Shown here piece after piece: positions 7,278 through 15,381 of a DNA stretch of 33,583 nucleotides; position 1 is the stretch's first letter, and each line of letters begins with the position of its first letter. Where the stretch lies: positions 1 through 33,583 of the forward strand of contig QILK01000196.1 in the NCBI GenBank assembly GCA_003233345.1. The letters run 5' to 3'. The stretch is from Gammaproteobacteria bacterium (GTDB lineage: Bacteria > Pseudomonadota > Gammaproteobacteria > SZUA-21). Position numbers and translations under genes: made by a program. A model generated the notes under the pieces. The model was not told where the DNA came from and made no database searches. It saw only the letters and a list, made by a program, of their open reading frames with translations.

Positions 7278-8561
7278 TTGGCTAATAAAATACGACAAGT
7301 TAAGGGCATGCCGCCGGTTTTGCCGGAGAGTACTCCAAATTGGCAGTATGTCGAAAGTAAGTTCCGTCATTTGTTGCAGAGCAGCGGTTATGCGGAAATT
7401 CGTATGCCGCTTTTAGAGCACACAGAATTATTTAAGCGCTCAATTGGCGAGGTGACGGATATTGTTGAAAAGGAAATGTATACGTTTGATGACTTAAACG
7501 GTAAAAGCTTGACCTTGAGACCAGAAGGCACAGCAGGTTGCGTGCGCACGGCGATTGATAACGGTTTATTGCATAATCAAAAACAGCGGCTATGGTATGC
7601 AGGCCCAATGTTTCGTCATGAAAATACGCAAGCGGGTCGTTATCGGCAATTTCACCAGATAGGCGTAGAGGCGTTTGGATTTGCTGATACCGATATCGAA
7701 CTGGAACATCTGGTGCTGGTTTCCCGACTTTGGAAAGAATTAGGGTTAGCCAATATGACACTTGAATTAAATACGCTTGGAACCAGCGAAGAACGTTTAC
7801 AATATAAAAAAATTCTGGTCGATTATTTTCAGCAACAGCAAGATTTGCTTGATGAAGACAGTATTCGCCGTCTTGGCAGTAATCCATTACGTATTCTTGA
7901 TAGTAAAAATCCGCAGATGGCAGAATTAATTGGCAATGCCCCGGTTTTACTCGATCATCTGGGTGAAGAATCGACCGGTAAATTTAACCGTTTATTAGCG
8001 TTATTGGATAAGCTGCAGATCGCCTATACGGTCAATACGCGCTTGGTTAGAGGCTTGGATTATTACTGTCATACCGTTTATGAATGGACGACTAATGAGT
8101 TGGGTGCACAAAGTGCAGTTTGTGCAGGCGGTCGTTTTGATGGATTGGTGGAGCAACTAGGAGGTCGAGCAGGAACCGCTGTTGGCTTTGCCATGGGTAT
8201 CGAGCGATTGATTATGTTGCTGGAAAAGCAAAATAGTTTACCTGAGCCTGAACGACCTGATATCTATCTGGTGATGCTTGGTGATCAAGCGCAAGAAACT
8301 GGATTTGTCATCGCAGAAACCTTGCGTGATGCGATCGCCAACATACGTGTGATAATAAATTGTGGCGGCGGCAATATGAAAGCTCAGATTAAACGTGCTG
8401 ATAAAAGTGGTGCTGAACTAGCGTTGTTTTTGGGAGAAGATGAGGTCAACTCCGGGCAAATTAGTATAAAATACTTGCGAGAAGAGGGTAAACAGATCAA
8501 AATTGACCAGCAAAAATTGGTAGAATTTATACGCAAGCATATTTCCCAGCGAACTGGATAA
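7278..8561 (+). CDS. hisS: Histidyl-tRNA synthetase
   Basis: Class II aminoacyl-tRNA synthetase that charges tRNA-His. The 427 residues include motif 2 with MFRHENTQAGRYRQFHQ, the histidine-binding LVRGLDYYCHTVYEW, motif 3 ending in GFAMGIERL, and a C-terminal anticodon-binding domain. The start is TTG at 7278 with GAAGG 8 bases upstream; the first residues ANKIRQVKGMPPVLPE fit the family's N-terminus. ispG, the usual gene between rodZ and hisS, is absent; the 151-base gap holds only a short tandem duplication of AGAATTATCTG at about 7138-7161. Confidence 0.96.
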   Translation: MANKIRQVKGMPPVLPESTPNWQYVESKFRHLLQSSGYAEIRMPLLEHTELFKRSIGEVTDIVEKEMYTFDDLNGKSLTLRPEGTAGCVRTAIDNGLLHNQKQRLWYAGPMFRHENTQAGRYRQFHQIGVEAFGFADTDIELEHLVLVSRLWKELGLANMTLELNTLGTSEERLQYKKILVDYFQQQQDLLDEDSIRRLGSNPLRILDSKNPQMAELIGNAPVLLDHLGEESTGKFNRLLALLDKLQIAYTVNTRLVRGLDYYCHTVYEWTTNELGAQSAVCAGGRFDGLVEQLGGRAGTAVGFAMGIERLIMLLEKQNSLPEPERPDIYLVMLGDQAQETGFVIAETLRDAIANIRVIINCGGGNMKAQIKRADKSGAELALFLGEDEVNSGQISIKYLREEGKQIKIDQQKLVEFIRKHISQRTG

Positions 8562-8643
8562 ATTAACCCCATACATGGCGCGTATAACCGGTTGATCAGC
8601 AGGCTGATTAGGCAACACAAAATAGCAAAATAGAGGTATTAAA

Positions 8644-9387
8644 GTGTCAGATTTAGATGAAGAGCGACTTGAGCAAATCAAGCTTTGGTGGAAAAAGAAC
8701 AGTAAATCCCTGATAATGATTGTTACGGTTGGTTTATTGGCAGTTTTTGTCTATATGCAGTGGACCAGTTACAAGCTGGAACAGCGGGAACTGGCATCGA
8801 GGAGTTTCGATAACCTGGTTTTGGCATATTCCAAAGAATCAACAGCGGCGCTGAAAAAACCAGTGACTGTTAATAAAGGTGATACTAAAGATGATAGCAA
8901 AGGTGACAAAAAGCCTGAAAATAAAAAGTCAGTCGCAGAGTCAGCTTCTGAAAGATTAATTCGCGAACACAATAGCTCTCCGTTTGCGGTGGACAGTGCC
9001 TTGTTACTGGCAAAGATTAGAGTTGAAAAAAATGATTTAAAAGGAGCCATTGTACAACTGCAATGGGTGATCGCTAAAACTGCCGAGGGTTCATTCAGAG
9101 GCCAGCTTGCCAGATTACGCTTAGCCCGCGTCCTTCGAGATTCAGGACAATTGGATAAAGCGTTAAACACATTAGCGATTAAATATCCGGAAAAATTTAG
9201 CTTGTATTATAGTTATGTTAAAGGCACTATTTATGAGCAACAAAAAAAATGTGGTGATGCTAGGTCATCATATAAAAATTCGATAAAAATACTTTCAGTC
9301 AAAAATAAAAAATCACAGGCTGCGTCAAGTCGCGCGCAATTTAAACAACTAATAGAGCATCGATTGGAAAATGTTAAAAATTGTTAA
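8644..9387 (+). CDS. yfgM: YfgM-type ancillary SecYEG translocon/periplasmic chaperone-network protein
   Basis: A 247-residue protein with a short cytoplasmic start (EERLEQIKLWWKKNSKSL), one membrane helix at about residues 22-40, and a periplasmic TPR-like domain. In Escherichia coli YfgM binds the Sec translocon and PpiD. The EQIK-x-WWK motif before the helix and the position between hisS and bamB support the assignment. A Lys/Asp-rich low-complexity insert lies at about residues 72-100. The start is GTG 8644 after AGAGG. Confidence 0.9.
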   Translation: MSDLDEERLEQIKLWWKKNSKSLIMIVTVGLLAVFVYMQWTSYKLEQRELASRSFDNLVLAYSKESTAALKKPVTVNKGDTKDDSKGDKKPENKKSVAESASERLIREHNSSPFAVDSALLLAKIRVEKNDLKGAIVQLQWVIAKTAEGSFRGQLARLRLARVLRDSGQLDKALNTLAIKYPEKFSLYYSYVKGTIYEQQKKCGDARSSYKNSIKILSVKNKKSQAASSRAQFKQLIEHRLENVKNC

Positions 9388-10576
9388 TATGAATAAAGCT
9401 AAAACAGTAAAATATATTTTGATCAACGCGGTGCTGGCGGTTTCAGTCCTGTTGTTTGTGTCGGGTTGTTCGAAGATGTTCAGGGGAAAAGATAATACCG
9501 AACCACCGGCAAAACTAGAAAAATTCAAGCCATTGATTAAAGTCATCAAGGTTTGGGAGCGTGATATCGGTGTTGGTACCCGCAAGCTGACATTGAGACT
9601 GAAACCGGTTATTCACGGCAAGCATGTTTTTGCGGCGGATTATAAAGGCCGGGTGACGGCGCTATCGCTAGATAATGGCAAAGTCGTCTGGAAATCCGAC
9701 ACCAAGAAACGGGTTTCCAGTGGCCCGGTGGTCAATCATAAAGTGGCCATAGTCGGAACCACCGACGGCGAAGTGATTGCGCTCGATACTAAAACCGGGA
9801 AACAGATCTGGGTTGCCAAGGCTACCAGTGAGGTACTGGCTACACCGGCGATTTCCGGCGATATTGTTGTTATCAGGTCGATTGATGGCCAAATTATCGG
9901 TCTGGAAATTGGCACTGGAAAACGACTATGGATTTACGGTAAACCGGCACCCGTATTGACGATTCGCGGTAACAGTGCGCCAATCGTTTCGTACGATAAA
10001 GTCTATGTTGGCTTTGATAACGGAAAAATTGTCAGTTTGCGTGCCGATAAGGGTAGCGTTAATTGGGAAAAAACCATTACCCTCATCAGTGGTCGCACTG
10101 AGTTGGAGCGTTTGGTCGATATTGATTCCGATCCTTTGATCTACGAGGATTCTTTATATGTTTCAGCATACCAGGGACGCTTGACTTCGATTAATACCAA
10201 GACTGGACAGGTACAGTGGAACCGGAAAATGTCATCAGTTAAGAGCCTGGCGGCTGACGCTAACAGTATTTTTGTAACCGATGAGAAGAGCCATATCTGG
10301 GCTATTGATCGAAATACTGGAGCACCCTTGTGGAAACAGGATGCGCTAACCGCGCGCTTGGTGACTGGCCCGACGGTGATGGGAAAATACATTGTTGTCG
10401 GTGATTTTGATGGCTATTTGCATTGGTTGTCGAAAAAAGACGGTAGTTTTGTTGCACGAAAACGAGCTGATGGGCGCGGTTATTTGGAAGCGCCGGTTTC
10501 TTACAAGAATTCGATTATTATTCTTGGCCGCGGTGGGGAGTTAGCGATGTTTCGAATTGGAAAATTGTCCAAATAA
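9371..10576 (+). CDS. bamB: Outer membrane protein assembly factor BamB
   Basis: Lipoprotein of the BAM complex that inserts beta-barrel proteins in the outer membrane. The protein is a PQQ-type eight-bladed beta-propeller, with repeated blades such as ALDTKTGKQIW, GLEIGTGKRLW, SINTKTGQVQW and AIDRNTGAPLW. A signal peptide ends at a lipobox Cys (VSGC, residue 33 from this start). ATG 9371 overlaps the end of yfgM by 17 bases; ATG 9389, six codons later, would give a more usual signal peptide (MNKAKTVKYI) and begins just after the yfgM stop. Either is possible. Confidence 0.95.
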   Translation: MLKIVNMNKAKTVKYILINAVLAVSVLLFVSGCSKMFRGKDNTEPPAKLEKFKPLIKVIKVWERDIGVGTRKLTLRLKPVIHGKHVFAADYKGRVTALSLDNGKVVWKSDTKKRVSSGPVVNHKVAIVGTTDGEVIALDTKTGKQIWVAKATSEVLATPAISGDIVVIRSIDGQIIGLEIGTGKRLWIYGKPAPVLTIRGNSAPIVSYDKVYVGFDNGKIVSLRADKGSVNWEKTITLISGRTELERLVDIDSDPLIYEDSLYVSAYQGRLTSINTKTGQVQWNRKMSSVKSLAADANSIFVTDEKSHIWAIDRNTGAPLWKQDALTARLVTGPTVMGKYIVVGDFDGYLHWLSKKDGSFVARKRADGRGYLEAPVSYKNSIIILGRGGELAMFRIGKLSK

Positions 10577-10640
10577 AGCTAGTCCGCATATTTTATAAAT
10601 GATTCAGGTTTCTTTAAGTAGATTCCTCAGGATTATTTAA

Positions 10641-12062
10641 GTGTCTGATATACTCACAATTGCATTAATTGGCCGACCTAATGTTGGTAAGTCCACTCTA
10701 TTTAATTACCTGACAGGGTCACGAGACGCACTGGTCGCTGATTTTCCAGGGCTGACTCGTGACCGAAAATACGGTCGTGCCGTGTCTGGTGATACCGCCT
10801 TTATTGTTATTGATACTGGTGGATTTATTATTGATGCAGAAGGGGTTGATAAACTGACTGGCGACCAGGCGTTTCAGGCAGTTGCTGAGGCTGATATTGT
10901 ATTTTTTTTAGTTGATGGAAAAGCCGGATTAAATGTAGAGGATGAAGAAATTGCGGAAAAACTGCGTCGTCTTCACCGCCGTGTTTATTTACTTGTCAAT
11001 AAAACTGATGGTCTCAACCCGGAACTGAGTTGTACCGAATTTTATTCGTTGGGTATTGGCAATCCTTACCCTATATCAGCGACCCAAGGTCGGAATATTC
11101 GCAAGCTACTGGAGACTTTATTAGAAGATATCCCTGAAAATCGGCCACCAGAAGAGTTGAGTTCGTCGGCAACAGGTGACACGGGTCGTGCCATTCGTAT
11201 TGCCGTGATTGGGAAACCCAATGTCGGCAAGTCGACATTGATAAATAGAATTATAGGGGAAGAGCGATTAGTGGCATTCGATCAACCGGGTACTACGCGA
11301 GATACGGTTGAGATTGCCTTTTCAGTTGATAGCCAATCTTATACCCTGATCGATACGGCGGGAATACGAAGAAAAAGCAAAGTCATTAATACCGTCGAGA
11401 AATTTAGTGTTATTAAGGCAATCAAGGCGATTGAGCAGTGCCATGTTGTGATTTTACTTGTTGATGCCAGGGAAGGCTTGGCTGACCAGGATCTGGTCTT
11501 GCTGAGCTATATACTGGACGCTGGCCGCGCTTTATTGATAGCGATAAACAAGTGGGATGGACTGTCGTCTGAGCAGCGACAAGAGATCAGGGATACGCTC
11601 GATCGACGGCTAACGTTTATCGACTATGCCGATATACATTTTATCTCAGCATGGCATGGATCAGGTGTGGGCCACCTGTTTGAGTCCGTCAACCAGGCCT
11701 ATCAATCGGCAATGGCGGATTTCAAAACGAATAAACTGACCGACCTGTTAATCCATGCCGTCAACGCCCATTCTCCTCCATTAGTGAGAGGCCGCAGAAT
11801 CAAGCTTCGTTATGCTCATCAGGGCGGAAAAAACCCACCTATCATTATTATTCATGGAAATCAGGTAGATGCGGTGCCTGCAGCGTATACGCGATATTTG
11901 ACCAATATGTTTCGTAACAAATTAAGGTTATCAGGCACCCCAGTAAGAGTTGAATACAAATCGGGAGATAATCCGTTTAAAGACAGAAAGAACATTTTAA
12001 CAAAGCGTCAGAAAACACGGAAAAAAAGATTGATGAAATGGGTAAAACGTAGAAAAAAGTAG
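10641..12062 (+). CDS. der: Ribosome-associated GTPase Der (EngA)
   Basis: Essential GTPase with two G domains in tandem, needed for 50S ribosomal subunit maturation. G domain 1 has GRPNVGKST, DTGG and NKTD; G domain 2 has GKPNVGKST, DTAGIRR and NKWD. A KH-like domain (about residues 355-440) and a very basic C-terminal tail (KRQKTRKKRLMKWVKRRKK) follow. The 473-residue length is normal. The start is GTG 10641. It closes the hisS-yfgM-bamB-der series. Confidence 0.97.
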   Translation: MSDILTIALIGRPNVGKSTLFNYLTGSRDALVADFPGLTRDRKYGRAVSGDTAFIVIDTGGFIIDAEGVDKLTGDQAFQAVAEADIVFFLVDGKAGLNVEDEEIAEKLRRLHRRVYLLVNKTDGLNPELSCTEFYSLGIGNPYPISATQGRNIRKLLETLLEDIPENRPPEELSSSATGDTGRAIRIAVIGKPNVGKSTLINRIIGEERLVAFDQPGTTRDTVEIAFSVDSQSYTLIDTAGIRRKSKVINTVEKFSVIKAIKAIEQCHVVILLVDAREGLADQDLVLLSYILDAGRALLIAINKWDGLSSEQRQEIRDTLDRRLTFIDYADIHFISAWHGSGVGHLFESVNQAYQSAMADFKTNKLTDLLIHAVNAHSPPLVRGRRIKLRYAHQGGKNPPIIIIHGNQVDAVPAAYTRYLTNMFRNKLRLSGTPVRVEYKSGDNPFKDRKNILTKRQKTRKKRLMKWVKRRKK

Positions 12063-12376
12063 GTATACATGCAAATCAGCTAAAGACGTTGAGCTTCTAG
12101 ATAAAAACAGGTGCTTTTTACCAAAAAATTTGATTTAATGGCATTAACCTGTTCACTTTTATTCACATATTGTTTATTATGTGATCAGGTTCAAAGTTTG
12201 CTTTGGCTCCACAAACTATTCTTATAACTAATGTAGGTAGTTGTAGCAAATTAATATAAATAAAAAATAAAAAAGTTTTGATTTTTCGTTATCCGGGGTA
12301 GAACAATTAACTGTAGAAATAAGGGTACTTTTGTGCCCGTTATAGGCATTGCTGCTATCAGGAAAATCAAGTAAAA
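12063..12376. other. Intergenic region with a nested inverted repeat
   Basis: No gene is seen. A structured piece lies at 12146-12191: the outer arms AACCTG (12146-12151) and CAGGTT (12186-12191) enclose the inner arms CACATA (12164-12169) and TATGTG (12178-12183). No T tract follows, so it is not a typical terminator. It may be an operator or an RNA structure ahead of the next gene. The rest is AT-rich. Confidence 0.4.
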
Positions 12377-12877
12377 ATGAAATTTGTAGAACATTTTGAA
12401 AAAGAAAAACTAAGCTTTCATAATATTTCCAAGACCTGGCGTGGCATCATGCTGCAAACGGTCGCATTTGTTATGATTTTTGTTGTTTTGAATCAAATTA
12501 ACTATTTCACCAAATCATTACCGCAATATGGTGTATACACATTTTATATTGGATTATTTTCTATCATTCCTTCTCTATTTCTGATTTTCCGTTATCAGAG
12601 TATTCGCTCAGCTATTTTAAAAACATTTAAAGTTAATCGTAACTTTGTTTTATTAGGCAAAGATGCGGAAAAATTGCGCCGATGTATGGTCAATGGATTT
12701 ATTTTTGCAGACTTAACTTTGTTGAGTGGGGTCGCGCATTTAGTGGTAACAGGCAGTCTATTAGAAGCTTCATTTCTTTGGGGTATTACTCTAGCCTTAT
12801 GTCTCTACTATAAACCTTGTGTTAACTATATTAATTGTGGCGCCAATAAATCCTCAGTGTCCTCTTCCAAGCAATAA
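12377..12877 (+). CDS. Unknown four-helix membrane protein
   Basis: A 166-residue protein that I do not recognise. Four hydrophobic segments are visible at about residues 26-46, 53-72, 106-125 and 127-146, with a charged loop (KTFKVNRNFVLLGKDAEKLRR) between the second and third. Both ends are polar. It is convergent with the anti-sigma-like gene, only 12 bases away. The spacing and the long upstream region (314 bases) suggest its own promoter. No motif points to a function. Confidence 0.6.
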   Translation: MKFVEHFEKEKLSFHNISKTWRGIMLQTVAFVMIFVVLNQINYFTKSLPQYGVYTFYIGLFSIIPSLFLIFRYQSIRSAILKTFKVNRNFVLLGKDAEKLRRCMVNGFIFADLTLLSGVAHLVVTGSLLEASFLWGITLALCLYYKPCVNYINCGANKSSVSSSKQ

Positions 12878-12889
12878 TTATTCAGGCAA

Positions 12890-13552
12890 TTACTTCGTCG
12901 ATTTATAGAATTTGGATTTAGTGTCCTTAGATTTTTTACGGCTTTTACTTGTTGGTTTTGTCATTGGATCAAGGTTAATGACCGGATCATCACCTAGCAC
13001 TTTTTTAACGGGATACTTAGGATACATTTTTCTAAATTTGACAAACTCCACACGGGCAACATCGGCTTTGTCATGTTTATAAAGTTCATTGATATGTGCT
13101 AACCATTCGCTAGGCGAGTTCCGACTATGTCCATGTTTCTCGATATAGGCGTCTTTAGTGGTTTTTTTACGAGAATAGTCCTTAACAGGAACGGTTTTAT
13201 CTTTCGGTGATTTGCGGGTTTCCTCACGATCAGATTTTGTTTGTGCAACCGCATCTTTTTCGCTATCGAGATCAGAATGATCACTAACCGGTTTCACCAG
13301 TAGAAAAACACCTATCGCCATTAATATAACCATGACCGATGAAGTGGCTGGTGTTAGCCAGTCATTGCCAAATAGCTGTGTGAGCCAGGTTTTGATACCG
13401 GGCTTGGAACCTTGCTTGCTCGCCGACTTTAATATCATCTTATCCAGTCGGGCCGGTGGTTCGAGATTCTTAGCATTTTCCTGGTATATTCGCGAAAGCT
13501 CCGAATCGCCTTGAAGGTACTTTTCCAGATCCTGATCAGACTGCTTGCTCAT
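12890..13552 (-). CDS. Probable membrane-bound anti-sigma factor
   Basis: A 220-residue protein with a cytoplasmic N-terminus (SELSRIYQENAKNLEPPARLD, a motif seen in proteins encoded next to ECF sigma factors), one membrane helix at about residues 69-87, and a highly charged periplasmic or extracytoplasmic part rich in Lys, Asp and Ser. Its ATG overlaps the stop of the sigma gene by 4 bases, so the two are co-translated. By position and topology it should hold the sigma factor inactive at the membrane. No zinc-binding (ZAS) HxxxCxxC motif is seen, so the mode of binding is unclear. Confidence 0.65.
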   Translation of the reverse strand: MSKQSDQDLEKYLQGDSELSRIYQENAKNLEPPARLDKMILKSASKQGSKPGIKTWLTQLFGNDWLTPATSSVMVILMAIGVFLLVKPVSDHSDLDSEKDAVAQTKSDREETRKSPKDKTVPVKDYSRKKTTKDAYIEKHGHSRNSPSEWLAHINELYKHDKADVARVEFVKFRKMYPKYPVKKVLGDDPVINLDPMTKPTSKSRKKSKDTKSKFYKSTK

Positions 13553-14109
13553 GGTTCACCTCGAAGGGCTACTTTAAGTTTTGATACTGCATACCTGAGC
13601 CGACTCTTGGCTGTTTCCACATTAACGCCGGTAACATTGGCTATTTCTGCTAATTTGAGTCCTGACTCTTCACGTAATAGAAACGCTTCGCGTTGAGCTT
13701 CGGGTAATAATGCAATCGATTTTTTTAATCTTTCTTTCTTTTCTTCTTTATCTATAATTTCTGTTGGGTTTTCAGCTTTGAGATCAGGGATTGACTCCTG
13801 GTCGGGACAGTCGTCGTCATCAAATGATGCCGGCACCCCTTTACTTTGCTTTCGGTAGTAATCGATTAGCTTGTTGTGAGCAAGACGATAAAGGTAGGTC
13901 GTAAATTTGGCCTGAACGGTATATCGTTCTCTTGCTCGAATCAGGTTTAACCAGATGTCTTGATATAGTTCCTCGGCAATGGCAGAATTACCACATTGCC
14001 GGTACAGGTATCGATATAAGCCACCTTTATGTCGCGTATAAAGAATTTCAAATGCGGTGGTGTCACCATCCGCATATCGCAGCATTAATTTTTCGTCAGC
14101 GTCTTCCAT
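13549..14109 (-). CDS. ECF-family RNA polymerase sigma factor
   Basis: A 186-residue extracytoplasmic-function sigma factor. Region 2 shows LYTRHKGGLYRYLYRQ and AEELYQDIWLNLIR...FTTYLYRLAHNKLIDYYRK (gap marks residues not listed). Region 4 shows LPEAQREAFLLREESGLKLA followed by a helix-turn-helix with VETAKSRLRYAVSKL. I chose ATG 14109 (MEDADEKLMLRYADGD) because family proteins start close to this point; the frame stays open upstream to 14361 but that extension has no sigma-like sequence. The Shine-Dalgarno motif is weak. It is the first gene of a two-gene unit with the probable anti-sigma factor. Confidence 0.9.
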   Translation of the reverse strand: MEDADEKLMLRYADGDTTAFEILYTRHKGGLYRYLYRQCGNSAIAEELYQDIWLNLIRARERYTVQAKFTTYLYRLAHNKLIDYYRKQSKGVPASFDDDDCPDQESIPDLKAENPTEIIDKEEKKERLKKSIALLPEAQREAFLLREESGLKLAEIANVTGVNVETAKSRLRYAVSKLKVALRGEP

Positions 14110-14191
14110 ACAGCCGCAAAGGTTAATAAATAAATCCTTAAATTGGAAGAATAAACTTCTAAAAGTTAAAGAATAATTCGAGAATTGTGTA

Positions 14192-14197
14192 ATTATA
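14192..14197 (-). promoter_or_regulatory. Possible -10 box of the sigma/anti-sigma operon
   Basis: On the minus strand TATAAT preceded by GTG lies 83 bases upstream of the sigma start codon. No convincing -35 box is present, so this is a guess from the hexamer alone. Confidence 0.25.
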
Positions 14198-14311
14198 CAC
14201 CTGTTTAACGGGACTTGCGCTTGTTTTAGCATAATAGTTCGATATATCCGAGTAATATCCAATTTAACGTAAACCAGTCCAATAAAATCAGCTGATTCTT
14301 CGTCTAACCTT

Positions 14312-14379
14312 GTTATCAAGTAACAGCATATTTTTTGTTGGTTTGCCCGTGTTTTTTGCACGGGCGCTGTTCTCTTGAT
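14312..14379. repeat. Nested inverted repeat (cruciform-like) between M23 gene and sigma operon
   Basis: A GC-rich inner hairpin GCCCGTG/CACGGGC (14345-14351 and 14359-14365, loop of Ts) sits between longer imperfect outer arms: ATCAAGTAACAGC at 14314-14326 and GCTGTTCTCTTGAT at 14366-14379. It lies about 45-110 bases past the stop of the M23 gene on the minus strand, so it may act as a terminator, but neither side has a proper U tract. A protein-binding role upstream of the sigma operon is also possible. Confidence 0.4.
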
Positions 14380-14422
14380 TAGTAACGCCTTGACAAACGA
14401 AAGGGGTTACTGTCTTCGGATT

Positions 14423-15280
14423 TTAATGATTGATATGTCGAGTGTATTTTTTCTTGATAAACAAGGCTGGATCGACGGAGGTTCGGTTTAAGTAGACAGA
14501 CCAGTGAAGGTGGGGTCCTGTCGCGCGTCCGGTTTTCCCAACGGTACCTAGAGGTTGACCTTGCTTGAGTTTATCGCCAACACGGACATCGATAGAATTC
14601 AGGTGACAATATAATGTCATCAAACCCTGACCGTGATCAACAATGACCGTATTACCATTAAAAAAATAATCACCGGTATTAATGACGATGCCTTTTGCAG
14701 AGGCTTTAACCGGGGTGCCGAGAGGGGCGGCGATATCCATTCCACTGTGTGGTTTACGTGGCTGCTTGTTAAAATAACGGCGTGAACCATAGGTGCCAGT
14801 GAAGCGCCCGGTGACCGGTGGTTCGAAATACAGTTCTACCTTACGTTTTTTTTGCCAGTTTTTAAAGGCGGCTTTGATCGTTTTGATATCGTTAAGAATC
14901 CGCTTCATATCATTTTTATAGGGATTAACTTTTCGTTTGTTCTTAAGCGTGATGTACTGTGTTTTATATTTTTTGTATTTTACAAAAAATTCAATGCTCC
15001 TTCTTTTCTTGCGCTTATAAAAAATAGCAACAGATTGCGTACCGGGTTTAACGTATAACGGAATACCAACTACGGCAACCCACTGATCATCCTTTTTAAG
15101 GATCATGACCCGTTTTCCGCGATAGGAAGCTCTGACCGGTTTTTTATTTATCGGTAGTGGTAAAACCACAACGCCCCCAGGTACAGCGTTAATTTGTCTC
15201 ATGACAGTTGCTTGTAAATTTAATGAAACCAGCCCTGCAAATACTAAGATTATCGAGCAAGAAATATTTTTTCTATTCAT
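14423..15280 (-). CDS. M23-family (LytM-type) peptidoglycan endopeptidase
   Basis: A 285-residue secreted protein: a signal peptide (about residues 1-24), an N-terminal beta-rich, Lys-rich region and a C-terminal M23 domain. The zinc ligands are H178 and D182 (PHSGMDIAAP) and H259 in GPHLHW, with H257 as the catalytic partner. These residues are complete, so it should be an active metallopeptidase that cuts peptide cross-links, unlike the degenerate LytM activators such as EnvC or NlpD. It lies upstream of the ECF sigma gene on the same strand. Confidence 0.9.
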   Translation of the reverse strand: MNRKNISCSIILVFAGLVSLNLQATVMRQINAVPGGVVVLPLPINKKPVRASYRGKRVMILKKDDQWVAVVGIPLYVKPGTQSVAIFYKRKKRRSIEFFVKYKKYKTQYITLKNKRKVNPYKNDMKRILNDIKTIKAAFKNWQKKRKVELYFEPPVTGRFTGTYGSRRYFNKQPRKPHSGMDIAAPLGTPVKASAKGIVINTGDYFFNGNTVIVDHGQGLMTLYCHLNSIDVRVGDKLKQGQPLGTVGKTGRATGPHLHWSVYLNRTSVDPALFIKKKYTRHINH

Positions 15281-15381
15281 ATATACACCTGACAGTTACC
15301 AGAATCACAATGTGATTGATCGCTGTTGTCTTATTGATTATAAATTGATTAAAGAAAATCTAGTTTACCGCAAAAAGCCTG

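Noticed and set aside
13549-14361. Sigma factor start at 14361 instead of 14109
   Set aside because: The extra 84 codons show no sigma-like sequence, run through the promoter-like region, and would include the nested hairpin.
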